A stretch of DNA of 64,000 nucleotides from assembly GCA_036873755.1 (NCBI GenBank), contig JAVTVY010025336.1:1-64000 (forward strand), written 5' to 3'. The translations under genes and the position numbers were made by a program. The notes below the pieces were generated by a model. It was not told the DNA's origin. It saw only the letters and a program-made list of their open reading frames with translations, and ran no database searches. Source of the stretch: Hanleya hanleyi. Taxonomy: Eukaryota; Mollusca; Polyplacophora; Lepidopleurida; Hanleyidae. This document shows positions 1-10,218 of this stretch, piece by piece. The stretch's first letter is position 1; each line of letters starts with the position of its first letter.

Positions 1-1879
1 TTCCATTTATAACATATGGTCAGAACATTGCCCGAATATGTCGCATCTCAAGCGTTTACTGTATTCTTGGGTACCGCTCATCCTGTAAATCCAAGAATAT
101 CTATTAAGAATCAAAGAAAGTGAACGAAATAGCTTATCGACCTGTAATATAGTGAAGAAATGTACTAATATATCGGCATTGTGTGAACTATATATAGATT
201 GCTAACTGTTTAGAAATTATTTAATATTCTCTACACTTACCGATGGTATGTCTGAAAATGTGACTACAAGTGATTAAGGATACACGAAAAGTCATATTGT
301 TCGTTGCTTATTTTCGTTCCCAACCGATTCAGATATGATATATATCGTTGAAAGGTATGGATTTGGACAAATACATAATTTTAAAGTCTGGATCTGGATA
401 ATGGATTTATCCAAATTTGATTGAAACAAAATCTTCTTCCAAATATTAAATCAGTTTGCTACTAATGATTACCCATGATGAATTAGTTCATTGTGCGCTA
501 GGATTTTTGACACGGGTGGATACCTTATGGCAAATTACTTAAGAAAGTCAGTTTGTCGGTCATTTTTTGTCAACTGGTTTATCCAGGCAAATTCAATTGA
601 TAATAATTGACATTCAGGCGGGATTAGTTTTTATGGTAAAATTTAGGCACATGTTAGTGTAAATTTCAAATGATCTAGGGTCAGTTTGCGGTCAAAATAA
701 ATAAAATTGGGTCTTAGGCCTAGGCTCAAGCAAGTGCTGCTTGGAACAAAGAGGTACCTAGGTTAAATTAGTTTCCTCTAGGGCGTAGACTCAGCAACAG
801 ACAGTATTAAAATAACCTAGTACGGTGGAATTGATGTTATTTTGGGATAGAATATCAAGATAGGCGATACGACTCACAGGGGCGGCGGAGCGACTTGAAT
901 ATTGCGGGGTGGGGCAGGTGGAGGGTGTTCCCTTCCCCACAGGGGGCTGCGGGATCCTCCCCCGGAAAATCTTGGATTTTAGACGTGATTTAACGCACTT
1001 TGGCACTTCTAGGTAGCTTTAAAGGGATAGAATATTCTGCAATAAAACTATCCCACAAAGGCTAAAAAATGCCAAAAAGCGTTGTTCGATGACATTTCCC
1101 CCACGCTTCGGGAATAATTTTTCGATAATATTTGTCCAATATCCCGCCAAACTATTTGAAAGGTCAATACTTGGGACGTCTGAAGATGTGGATGGGGAGA
1201 CTCCCAGGGAAATTTTGGAATTTCAGATTAATGAATTCCATGTAGGGCAAGTATCACTTTCGAAATGACCTATTATTGTTAGCTTGTGCTGACTGTGGGG
1301 CAAATGCTGTAAAATAGGTAGCATGGTTCTGGAGCTGATTCAAGCAAGCATCGCTTGTTTCAAACATTTACACAGGCTAACTCAGCTTCAATTATCATAA
1401 AAATGTAGGTGACGGTCAATATCAAGGTTTACCTTGGGGCCAAATGAGGTAACAACGTTGTTTGACAGAACACAACTCTGCAGACGTTCGCTGGTTTTTC
1501 ATTGGGAATTCAACACACATTCGGTACAATGTTATAACATCTAGATCGAGTGGAGATATGTTCGAATGGTTATTAAGGATGCCTTTTGTGATCTCACACG
1601 GAACAAAATGTAGGAAAATGGTTATCCAGCTTAACAAAACCAGATGCATAAATGTTTTTTATGCTAAACTGTTCCTAATCTGGTAATTCAAGAAAAAAGT
1701 AGATATCGTTCAAATAATTGCATATTGAGTACCTATTGCAGGATTTCAAATCTCGTGTACCATTTCTTGGCTAGTGTGTTTCATTTCTACAAAAAGGAAC
1801 CGGGTATCCATGTCAAAATCGATGTTCGATACCAATTATTGGTAACAACTCTGATTCATCAATTAAGTGATGTCTGATT
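1..1879. other. Unassigned AT-rich DNA with one GC-rich patch
   Basis: No gene is supported here. Short open frames on both strands lack recognisable motifs. A sharply GC-rich patch lies at about 870-970, where runs of G and C (for example 'GGGGTGGGGCAGGTGGAGGG') stand out from the AT-rich surroundings. Its edges and compositional contrast suggest an internal piece of a dispersed repeat, but no ends or target duplications were identified. The rest shows nothing assignable. Confidence 0.4.
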
Positions 1880-2335
1880 TGGGTCACTGGGTACTAGCAT
1901 GAAATGAGTCGTATGAACCGTGTGTGCGTCCGTCTTACTGGGTGTTTGTATAACTGGAGCTGTTTGTGAGTGCGTGCGTCCGTGTCACTAGGACCTTAGA
2001 AATGATGTCTTTGCTGTAGGGTGAGAAAGGTGTCGTGTGTACATTCGTCCATGACACTGGGAAGTATTAAGTAAGAGTCAGAATAAATGACGTCCGTGCT
2101 TCCGTGCCACTGAGTGGTACTAGAAAAGGCGTCGTGCGTGAGTGCATGCGTCCATGCCAGTGACTGATATGATTTCAGAAATGGTTCCCTGCGACCGTAC
2201 GGGGTCGGGCCTACGGGTAGTTATGCTAGTACTCACTCTCTCTAGTAGGAAACCATCTTGTGTGTGTTTTTTTAAATTATTTTTATTTCATAAATATCTG
2301 GAATTCTGTCATAGGAATTAGGTGTATCATTTATT

Positions 2336-2392
2336 GATGCGGATATTCTCTAATGGACGACGGCTGAATATAAAATGTCGGATCTGATGCTT
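2336..2392 (+). mobile_element. Diverged 3' terminal fragment of the Penelope-like family
   Basis: This segment matches only the last ~57 nt of the family, with 'GGACGACGGCTGAATA' followed by a diverged ATGTCGGATCTGATGCTT end. It stands 14 bp from an oppositely oriented fragment at 2407, so the two face each other tail to tail. The substitutions relative to the full-length copy at 30967-33734 show it belongs to an older or sister subfamily. Confidence 0.75.
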
Positions 2393-2406
2393 ACTCTTCA
2401 AAGATG

Positions 2407-2613
2407 AATTACAAGCGTCCGGTCCGTCATTCATAATTCAGCCGCGTCCATAATCCAAGGACCTATTCCATATTCCATATAACAGTATTAGCATCAAATT
2501 CAAAAAGACAATCATAGCATATATAAACAAATCCTAGTTTCCTGCAAGAGAAAAGCGGTCAACAGTTTTCAATGATGCCGGCGAGACATCATGATGTTCC
2601 AAAAATATCAAAT
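2407..2613 (-). mobile_element. 5'-truncated 3' UTR fragment of the Penelope-like family
   Basis: Reading on the minus strand, the fragment starts inside the 3' UTR near 'GATTTGATATTTTTGGAACA'. It then carries the conserved ATGATGTCTCGCCGGCATCAT stem-loop region and the polypyrimidine 'GCTTCTCT' block, and ends at 'CGCTTGTAATT' (2407). It is about 207 bp and has no coding part. It lies in the middle of the minisatellite and abuts the + strand tail at 2336-2392. Confidence 0.85.
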
Positions 2614-2970
2614 ATCAAATCAAACACATCATGAGCAACAATTAAAAGTGTAAAAGGAGCCGTGTGTCCGTCCCTCCGAGTCACTGGGTACTTCCATGAG
2701 AGAAACCGTATAAGCAGTGCGTACGTCCGTACCACTGGGTAGTAACATGAGAGACACCATATAAGCCGTGTGTGCGTCCGTTCCACTGGGTAGTATTATG
2801 AAAAGAGCTGTGAGTGCCTGTGTCCATGGCGTTGGGTAGTGATAGTAAATCTTGGTAATAGTGCGTCGACTGTAAGGGGTGAGAAATGTGTCACTGGGTC
2901 GTGATATAAAAGGATCAGTATGCGCCGTGCGTGCGTCCGTGCCACTGGGCAGTGATATGATCTTATATGA

Positions 2971-4106
2971 TAAGAAATTGTGATCTGTGGCTGTAGGGAG
3001 AGTGGAGAAGTGTTGAGGTTTAATTGTGCTAGTACACAGTACACTCCAAACTCCAAAGTCAAATATATCATTTGAAGAACATCATCACCTAAAAATGTAA
3101 GAAAGTTATATCGCTCGTTTCTGTCCTCTCATCCACGCAAAGAGGACACCAAAACAACATGTGTCAACACACGGCATCCACCTTTATCTAAAACCTCATT
3201 CTGTGACCGCGAAACACTAATTTTACTAAGATGACCATTTGTAACAAACAATGCCATCAACGTGATGTTGTCCCCTTGGATATAAATAAATTGCGGTTAA
3301 TAGTATATGATTGTACCCTTTTTTAATAGGTATCCTATTTCATCTTAAAATGTTATCATGAGATAATATTTGGTAAATATTTACCTTGAAATCCTACCCT
3401 TCCACGAACTAACACGATTATTATTGATCTTACCGTCCATATTATTATGCGTTTTGTATCCGCACCCCACTGCTCAGCACAGCATGGATAACAATTCAAA
3501 AACAAACAGCGTCATACAAAATGAGCTTTTAATAGTTGCAAAGTAACTCGAATGATCAATATCCGGCTTGTGTTTGTCCCTATAACTTGAACCTTCAACG
3601 GACGTAATATCCCCATAAGAATAAGTCTGCTCATTGATAAAAGAATAAGGTCTTCAACATTTGGTAAGCGACAAATTTTTCACTTTGGATCTGATCTCAG
3701 ATGACCCCCATTTCAACACGAATTCATCCTTTGCTGGCGAACAATGTCGTACAAATGTTACTTTTGCTCACTTCTGATCGCAATTCACGCCGAAAATGAC
3801 TTTCAAATAACATTGTGTGATCTCTTAGCAACAGTAAAATGAACTAATAATTTTAATATTATATATTTATTATCTATTATTTGTAATATTATATAAATGC
3901 TATTTCTAAATATGCTATTTTGCGTTACTCGACCTGCATGAAAAGTGGTACGCGGAATTAGCAGCAGAAACGTAGTGCCAACTATTTCACTATCAGTGTG
4001 TGACATTTATCATCAGGTTTGAAAAAAATTGCCTTATCGAGTCAGTTTCTCAAAATAAATCTGTGACGTTGATCGAAATCGTCACATATAACATGAGATC
4101 TAGCAA
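2971..4106. other. No gene seen
   Basis: AT-rich non-coding DNA. Both strands carry only short open frames without motifs. No repeat was found with a second copy elsewhere in the window and no RNA gene is visible. Confidence 0.4.
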
Positions 4107-4215
4107 AATACAAGCTCCTAGTCCGTCATTCAATATTTAGCCATCGCCCATTTAAAAATTTCAGCGTCCATAATGCAAAGATCTAGCTCAAATAACAGCA
4201 TTAGCAATAGGCATG
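4107..4215 (-). mobile_element. Diverged Penelope-like 3' end
   Basis: On the minus strand the segment preserves the order of the family terminus: a 'CATTATGGACGCTGAAATTT' stretch, then ATGGGCGATGGCTAAATATTGAATG, then GACTAGGAGCTTG. Identity is clearly lower than in copies such as 4647-5064. The AATATTGAATG version of the core is the one seen in the other old copies. Confidence 0.6.
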
Positions 4216-4646
4216 ACTTTCATATGTACTACCCTTCTGGAACTGTCTCATCATTCCAATGTTCTGCAGCGTTCGACTGGAGGAAAGTCCTGTTTCTGTT
4301 ACAAGCTTCTCACTAGTGGAGTAAAATTAGTTGTTAACTCTGCATGGCGAACTGTATTCTTTTGGCAATAACATCCCAGTTAACACTATTGTCATCAAAA
4401 ATAAAGCTACTACTCTTTCATGTTTTTTAAAAATATTTTAATGAGTTGTTGGTGGCCATGATTTCAAGACTTCTTTTGACCTCAATCTCTATACCTGAAC
4501 TGACACATTGTTTCCCACTATATAAATGTATCCACTACCAAAAATGTGATTTTTGAGTCACAGTGATGTTTACCTCTAACATATTTATCTCAATATTGGT
4601 GACTTCCATTTCCTAACTCACTGTAGTTTATCCACTCATTTCTACT

Positions 4647-5064
4647 TGGGCCTAGCGGCCGTATGAACCCATGTACTTCAAGATCCTCATGGTGCTCATT
4701 TGAACAGGCACAATCAAAGTGTGACCGAAATACATCATTCTATGAACAGTCATAATCAAAGCGTGACTGAAATACATCATTCTCTAGATGACGTCTTTAC
4801 AATGAATATTATGGATTACGAATACTAATCAGCAATACGGTACTGATATTTTTGGAACATCATGTCTTGCCGGCATCATTGAAAACTGTTGACCGTTTCT
4901 CTCTTGCAGGAAACTAGCCTATGTTTATGTATACTATGATTTTCTTTTGAATTTCGTGCTAATACTGTTATATGGAATGTGGAATGTGTCTTTGGATTAT
5001 GGGCGCGGATATTCTTTAATGGACGACGGCTGAATTATGAATGACGGACCAGACGCTTGTAATT
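4647..5064 (+). mobile_element. Penelope-like 3' UTR fragment with an internal duplication
   Basis: The fragment begins just after the stop codon region ('GGGCCTAGCGGCCGTATGAA') and runs to the family terminus 'GACGCTTGTAATT'. It holds a private tandem duplication of about 42 bp near 4700-4785, so the 'ATGAACAG.CA.AATCAAAG' stem-loop block and the following ATACATCATTCT occur twice. No coding sequence is retained. It is a 5'-truncated insertion of the element whose full copy lies at 30967-33734. Confidence 0.9.
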
Positions 5065-5777
5065 CAATGACTTTCTGACTTTCCACAGTGAACTTGACCT
5101 TGACCTGTTGACCTTAATTTTAGAGAAATTAGTCAATTTATTATCTAACAGATAAAAAAGGTCAGAAGGAGGAGGAGAATAGAACTTTGCTAGTTACAGA
5201 TGACGTAGCACAGTTAACTGAATTATTATATTGCAACTGTTCATTGGGGACAGTGATGCCAGAGAGCGGTGGCGGACGGTTGTTTTCAGATATGTTCTGG
5301 TACTAAATAAATGGTGTATCTAAAATGTGACACCTGCAACAGAAACTAATCAAAAATCTTCAATATGCATGAGCATGTCTCCCATTACATTATATTGAAC
5401 CAGTATACCTTATATTAGAATGTTGAATTTTGATTGGACAAGCCAGTGTATGTTTCATGTGTTAGTTCCAGGCGCGGACGATAATTCCCGCGCGTGAATG
5501 TCATAATGCTCCAGCCAGTGAATATTGTCGCCCGTCGTCATGGAGACGGGTTATGTTCCGCGCGGAACAGGTGGCCGCGGTCTGCATACTTCCGGTACAT
5601 GTTAACCAGCACCAACTTGATTACCGAAGTGATCTGCCGACAGCGTCACAACGAAACAATGAGGTAAAAATAAAGAATATTCAGAAGATTTTCTGATGAT
5701 CTGGAACAATCGCTGGTGAACAGTACGGGCTTTCAATATGTTTACAGGAGCTTCAATACTCAACTCGTGCTTGGCAC
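5065..5777. other. Unassigned segment with a CpG-rich palindromic patch
   Basis: No gene is supported. The interval 5465-5605 is unusually rich in CpG for this window. It contains a 16-bp perfect palindrome TGTTCCGCGCGGAACA at 5554-5569, preceded by a 6-bp stem (CCCGTC/GACGGG) at 5531-5550. This could be a small regulatory island or part of an unrecognised repeat. No transcription unit can be tied to it. Confidence 0.4.
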
Positions 5778-5845
5778 GGATGGACGCGGCTATTGTTTAA
5801 TGGACGACGGCTGAATTATGAATGACGGACCAGACGCTTGTAATT
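5778..5845 (+). mobile_element. Minimal 3' terminal fragment of the Penelope-like family
   Basis: Only the last 68 nt of the family are present, from GGATGGACGCGG to the 'GACGCTTGTAATT' terminus, and they are nearly identical to other young copies. It is one of the shortest 5'-truncated insertions in the window, which is what incomplete target-primed reverse transcription would leave. Confidence 0.85.
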
Positions 5846-6148
5846 GACATCTTCGACGACCGGACAATCACAATGCCGTGTTTTCCATGATTTATCGGAC
5901 ACTCATTATAATTTGATGTGTAGAATACTAGGTTTCACGAATAAGAATACTGTCTACGAATCAGTAAATAGTAGTAGAGTGAATTGGTCAATTCAAAATT
6001 CAGCACAAAGTTTTGGCACACGAACAAATCAATTTCTTTCGCCATTTCTGACTCGGTACACGAAAGTCTTGATCGTCACTCATCCGATCACGTGCGCAGC
6101 AGCGACGAACGATACAACTTGATCGCTGTACGTCGGTTTGACATCGGT

Positions 6149-6906
6149 TTCTGGACAGTAATATTCCAGTGGGACCTGCATATGGCGTTTACATATCTCG
6201 CTTGGTAGCATTTGCTAGATCCTGTGTTAAATGTGACAAAACATTGATGCAGAAACAGGGCTATACTACCATGTGCCTCCATTCAAAGTTTCTCAAATTT
6301 GGCGATACATGTCGCATGCTGATAGCAAAATACGAGCCTAGCGTGCAAGATCTGTGGCGTTACGTTTAGTAACTTGTGTCTAATTCCGCTTAACCCAGGG
6401 CTAGGAGCCGTATGAACCCATGTACTTCAAGATCCTCATGCTGTTCATATGAACAACCACAATCCAAGCATGACGGAGGTACATCATTCTCTAAATGACT
6501 TTACTACGAATATCATATGGATTAAGAATACTGATCAGCGATACGGATTTAATATTTTTGGAACATCGTGAATTACAAGCGTCTGGTCCGTCGTTCATAA
6601 TTCAGCCGTCGTCCATTAGAGAATATCCGCGTCCATAATCCAATGACCTATTCCATATTCCATATAAAAGTATTAGCACCAAATTAAATTTTTTTTTTAA
6701 AAAATGCCTTGCTGGCATTATCGAAAATTGTTGACCACTTCAATCTTGCGAAAAACTGGCCTATGTTTATGTATACTATGATTTTTTATTTATTTTGGTG
6801 CTATTGCTGTTATATGGAATATGGGATAGTTTTTCGGTTTATGGACGCGGAGATTATTTTATGGAGGACGGCTGAATGATGAATGACGGACCAGACGCTT
6901 GTAATT
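6149..6906 (+). mobile_element. 5'-truncated Penelope-like copy with remnant of the ORF 3' end
   Basis: The copy starts within the last ~75 codons of the reverse transcriptase ORF (reading GPAYGVYISRLVAFARSC) and continues through the stop at about 6367 into the 3' UTR and the family terminus. The coding remnant has lost roughly 16 and 9 nt relative to the intact ORF, so the protein end is damaged. A second copy in opposite orientation is inserted at 6571-6685. The distal 3' UTR reads 'ATGGACGCGGAGATTATTTT', a variant shared with the copy at 9899-10218, which links this tail to the duplicated module that follows it. Confidence 0.88.
6571..6685 (-). mobile_element. Penelope-like tail nested in another copy
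   Basis: A 115-bp minus-strand 3' fragment starts at 'AATTACAAGCGTCTGGTCCG' and interrupts the 3' UTR of the + strand copy at 6149-6906 between GGAACATCGTG and the TGCC(T)TGCTGGCATTAT block. A T/A-rich run follows it at 6686-6704. The nesting gives an order: the outer copy was in place before this insertion. Confidence 0.85.
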
Positions 6907-8432
6907 CAAGGCAATCTTCTGTCAGAACAATCTGTGACAGGGTCACTCGATAAACTTGCACATAAGCTCTAGCGTCCTGATCAGCTTGGACGAGGGTAGG
7001 AGGCATTTTCTTTTCTGTTTACCTGGGCCAACTACTCTATTCAACAAAATATTTAGACCTGCAAAATATGCTCCGACAAGAAGTATTCATGCGTGATTAA
7101 AATACTTCAAAGAATGCTTATTATCTAAAATAGGTATTTTGCACACTTCCCATTTAAATTCCATCGTCCATCATTTTTGAAGCCATTTCTTGTTTTAATT
7201 ATAGGTTCATGGATTTACGATTCAATGCAGATGTGAATATACAACTTATAAGCAAACCTTAACTATGTCATATTTTATCAGCATTCTACATATATATTGT
7301 AGAGTATTTCATTGAAGGGGCTTTCCTCCCGGTTTGTTGTCACGTTGTTTACTTTCACTCACAAGCACGGGATAGGGATGACTGCATGTAGAACTGACTA
7401 GACCGATTCTGTCCCTTTAACCGAACCTTGTTTTCGGGGTATGGTGTATGTATAAGTCAAACCAGTCATGGTGATGAATATACCATCGCTGTGTCCGACC
7501 AGACGCGAGCTTTACCATGAAAGCAAACTACTTATTTAATTAGCGGTACGTGTTTGTAAACAGTCAGTCGATATGGACGTGAGGGTATCTTTCGTCTCCA
7601 AGATTCTACTCCGATCTCTTAACAAGTATCAACGTTTCTCGTTTCGCATTTGGCATATTTCTCCGTTTCCATGACGACGGGGTCACCCAATTTGTTTAGT
7701 GATTGTTATCAAGCGTACTCAGGGGTTAATGTTTGCCACTATATGAAGTTACGTATTTGGGGAATAACAAGTTCCATCGCTATTGATTTTGTTTCTCGCA
7801 GAGATGAATAAGGTATAGAAGCAAAGAACCCATCATTCTAACAACGATTGGTACCGTACACATTTACATTCTTTGATAACCTATTCCGGGCACGGTACAA
7901 AACTAGTATGCTTGCGGTGGCGTTGTCCGCGGAAAGCACTCTGGGATCTAGGAGCCGCGCCTCGCCTATCTAATTGTATAACGGAATTAAACAAGGAATA
8001 TAGGTCTACCGTATGTAGATCCTACTCCACCATCCCAACCCCCGGAGGTCCACCCACCAGCGAAACTGTTACCGAGTTCTAACTCACTAAAGGGAATTAT
8101 CGGCGCGCAATTCATGCATTACTGAGACCCCAATATATTAACTATATATATATATACATAGGTGCAATCTCTTGTCTTCTTGCTAAAATATCCGGTTCGA
8201 AAGATTTTATTGCGTAACAAATATCCACCAATTTCTAATTATATTTTCAGTTTATTCTACCACCTGGTCAAAATATTTAAACTTCCGTACAAGTAATTCA
8301 TTTAATTTTGTTTTTCACGTAACTATTTCCCAGACAGTTGTTTTGGAGGTAGGTTAATATGACGATGGCCATTTCTGAAGAACAATCACGAAATAATTAA
8401 AATTCAATTTTTGATTCAGTGGGTACATCAGT
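6907..8432 (+). repeat. Duplicated 1.65 kb module, copy A (left part)
   Basis: This interval is homologous, with substitutions and small indels, to 10219-11690 (copy B). In both copies it follows directly on a Penelope-like tail. It continues on the far side of a retroelement insertion, at 9276-9485. A 69-codon open frame at 7873-8082 is preserved in copy B (11124-11333), but the two copies are so similar that this is not evidence of selection. No protein domain is recognised. Copy A has an in-frame stop where copy B stays open near the right end, so neither is called as a gene. Confidence 0.8.
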
Positions 8433-9275
8433 TAATTGCAAGCGTCTGGTCCGTCATTCATAATTCAGCCGTCGTCCATTAGAGAATATCCGCGTCCATA
8501 ATCCAAAGACCTATTCCATATTCCATATAACAGTATTAGCACCAAATTCAAAAAGACAATCATAGCATACATAAACATAGGCTTGTTTTCCTGCAAGTCG
8601 TCATCTAAAGAATGATGTATCTCGGTCACGCTTTGATTGTGACTGTTCATATGAGTACCATGAGGATCTTGAAGTACATGGGCTCATACGGCCCCTAGAC
8701 CCGGATTAAGCGGAATTAGGCAAGTTACAAAACGTAACGCCATAGATCTTGCACGCTACGCTCGTATTTTGCTAGCAGCATGCGATATGTATCGCCAAAT
8801 TTGAGAAACTTTGAGTGGAGGCGCTTGGTGGTGTAGCCTGTTTTATAAGTTTCTGCAACAATGTTTTGTGACGTTGATTAAAATCGTCACATTTAACACA
8901 GGATCTAAAAAATGCTACTAGGCGTGATATGTATACGCCATATGAAGTTTCCACTGGAATATTACTGTCCAGAAAGGGATAGTTTACGATGTCGAAATTG
9001 TAATCATCTCTTTTGTCATACAGTCGACGAGAGAGAAGGCCCGCTTCATTTTTATAGAGATATAGGTCTAAATACAATGTGCCTGTAGGGTTATCTGTAG
9101 TTTCCTTCAAATCCAGTGAAGGTGGGTATATATCCTTCACTGCGTCATTTATACAGCGATTATCCACAGCGAGAAGATCGTCTATATGGCGTTTGGTGAA
9201 TGAAAGGAACGGGCTTTGAATGGATCGGTTTTTGAAAGCGCCTTCATATAGTCATATTCATAAGAGAACAGATAT
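8433..9275 (-). pseudogene. Truncated, frameshifted Penelope-like reverse transcriptase copy
   Basis: On the minus strand this 843-bp insertion begins just upstream of the catalytic YIDD box and carries the C-terminal ~170 codons of the family ORF. These include the RLYDKRDDYNFDIVNYPFLD stretch, followed by the 3' UTR and the family terminus at 8433. A frameshift separates the first part from the longest open frame at 8772-9167, and another disrupts the end (QATPPSAST replaces the normal frame). It interrupts copy A of the 1.65 kb module. Copy B (11592-11849) shows the uninterrupted empty site, so the insertion postdates the module duplication or occurred in one lineage of it. Confidence 0.88.
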
Positions 9276-9485
9276 AAAACCGATATGCCAGGTACTTAAA
9301 TTATCGATGCTCAAATAGGTCAAAGGTCACGGTGCCCACCTCAAACAGGAACACATTAAGAAAGACTGTCTGTGCTATTACTCCAGTCCAAGGATATGGA
9401 TTGTGATCAAAACTCAGAAATATCTCGCGCTTAGGGCAAATAAAGAAACCTATTGTGGTCGAAAAAAAAATATAAAAAAATCCTC
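9276..9485 (+). repeat. Duplicated module, copy A (right part)
   Basis: This is the continuation of the module interrupted at 8433-9275. It resumes at CGATATGCCAGGTA, which in copy B follows directly on GTTAAAGG (about 11680). It contains a perfect AGGTCA-A-AGGTCA direct repeat at 9317-9329. Copy B has a longer spacing in the same place. The right end runs into another Penelope-like tail at 9486. Confidence 0.75.
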
Positions 9486-9803
9486 AACCCATGTACTTCA
9501 AAATCCTCATGGTGCTAATATGAAGAGTCACAATCAAAGCGTGACTGAGATACATCCATCTCTAGATGACTTTACAACGAATATTATGGATTAAGAATAC
9601 TGATCAGCGATACGGCATGTCTTGTCGGCATCATTGAAAACTGTTGACCGCTTCTGTCTTGCAGGAAACTAGCCTATGTTTATATGTACTATGATCGTCT
9701 TTTTGAATTTGGTGCTAATATTGTTATATGGAATTGTCTTTGGATTATGGACGCGGATATTCTTTGATGGACGACGGCTGAATTATGAATGACCGACCAG
9801 ACG
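9486..9803 (+). mobile_element. Penelope-like 3' UTR fragment
   Basis: The fragment starts at AACCCATGTACTTCAAAATC and runs to 'GACCGACCAGACG', lacking the last few terminal bases. Its 5' breakpoint is the same as in the copies at 9899 and 11862, and the same 40-90 bp sequence ('TCAGAAATA.CTC.CGCTTA') precedes all three. The three tails were therefore copied as parts of a tandem duplication and not inserted independently. Confidence 0.88.
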
Positions 9804-9898
9804 AAAATCAGAAATACCTCACGCTTAGGGCAAACAAAGAAACCTATTGAGATCGAGAAGTCAAATGTGAGGACGAATGAGGATTAAAAAAAATCCGG
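9804..9898 (+). repeat. Third copy of the module's right edge
   Basis: About 95 bp match the end of copy A (9405-9485) and of copy B (11822-11861), including 'CTTAGGGCAAACAAAGAAAC'. It forms the left edge of a second edge-plus-tail unit, so 9405-9803 and 9804-10218 are tandem duplicates. Confidence 0.75.
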
Positions 9899-10218
9899 AA
9901 CCCATGTACTTCAAAATCCTCATGCTGCTCATATGAACAGGCACAATCAAAGCGTGACGGAGATGCATCATTCTCTATATGACGAATTTACTACGAATAT
10001 CATATGGATTAAGAATACTGATCAGCAATACGGATTTGATATTTTTGCAACATCATGAAGCCTTGCTGATATTATTGAAAACTGTTGACCTTGCTGATAT
10101 TATTGAAAACTGTTGACGCTGTTATATAGAATATGGGATAGGTCTTCGGATTATGGACGCGGAGATTATTTTTTGGAGGACGGCTGAATAATGAATGACA
10201 GACCAGACGCTTGTAATT
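9899..10218 (+). mobile_element. Penelope-like 3' UTR fragment with an internal 28-bp duplication
   Basis: The fragment shares its 5' breakpoint with those at 9486 and 11862. The phrase CCTTGCTGATATTATTGAAA plus CTGTTGA occurs twice in a row at about 10063-10118. The distal part carries the GCGGAGATTATTTT variant also seen at 6845-6860. It ends at the family terminus, followed by copy B of the module. Confidence 0.88.

Larger units (their letters stand above)
1880..2970. repeat. Degenerate minisatellite, interrupted at 2336-2613
   Basis: A loosely repeated phrase close to 'GTGCGTCCGTGCCACTGGGT' recurs about a dozen times at irregular 45-100 bp spacing. Examples lie near 1922, 1970, 2037, 2090, 2133, 2663, 2717, 2769, 2816 and 2929. 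Between phrases there is usually 'AGTA..ATGAGA' and a CATATAAGC-like stretch. Units differ by many substitutions and indels, so the array is old. It is split by two retroelement tails at 2336-2613. The open frames that cross it are by-products of the repetition and are not called as genes. Confidence 0.7.

Noticed and set aside
5554..5569. Steroid receptor response element
   Set aside because: The TGTTCC/GGAACA half-sites are in everted arrangement with a 4-bp gap, unlike the classic inverted site with a 3-bp gap.
7873..8082. 69-codon frame conserved at 11124-11333 as a gene
   Set aside because: It lies in a recently duplicated module with near-identical DNA. The peptide has no recognised domain.
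8085..8100. Phage T3 promoter-like CTCACTAAAGGGAA suggesting cloning vector
   Set aside because: The match is only 14 bases, the flanks do not follow a vector, and the duplicate at about 11335 has diverged (CTCATTAAAGGGAA), so this is genomic.
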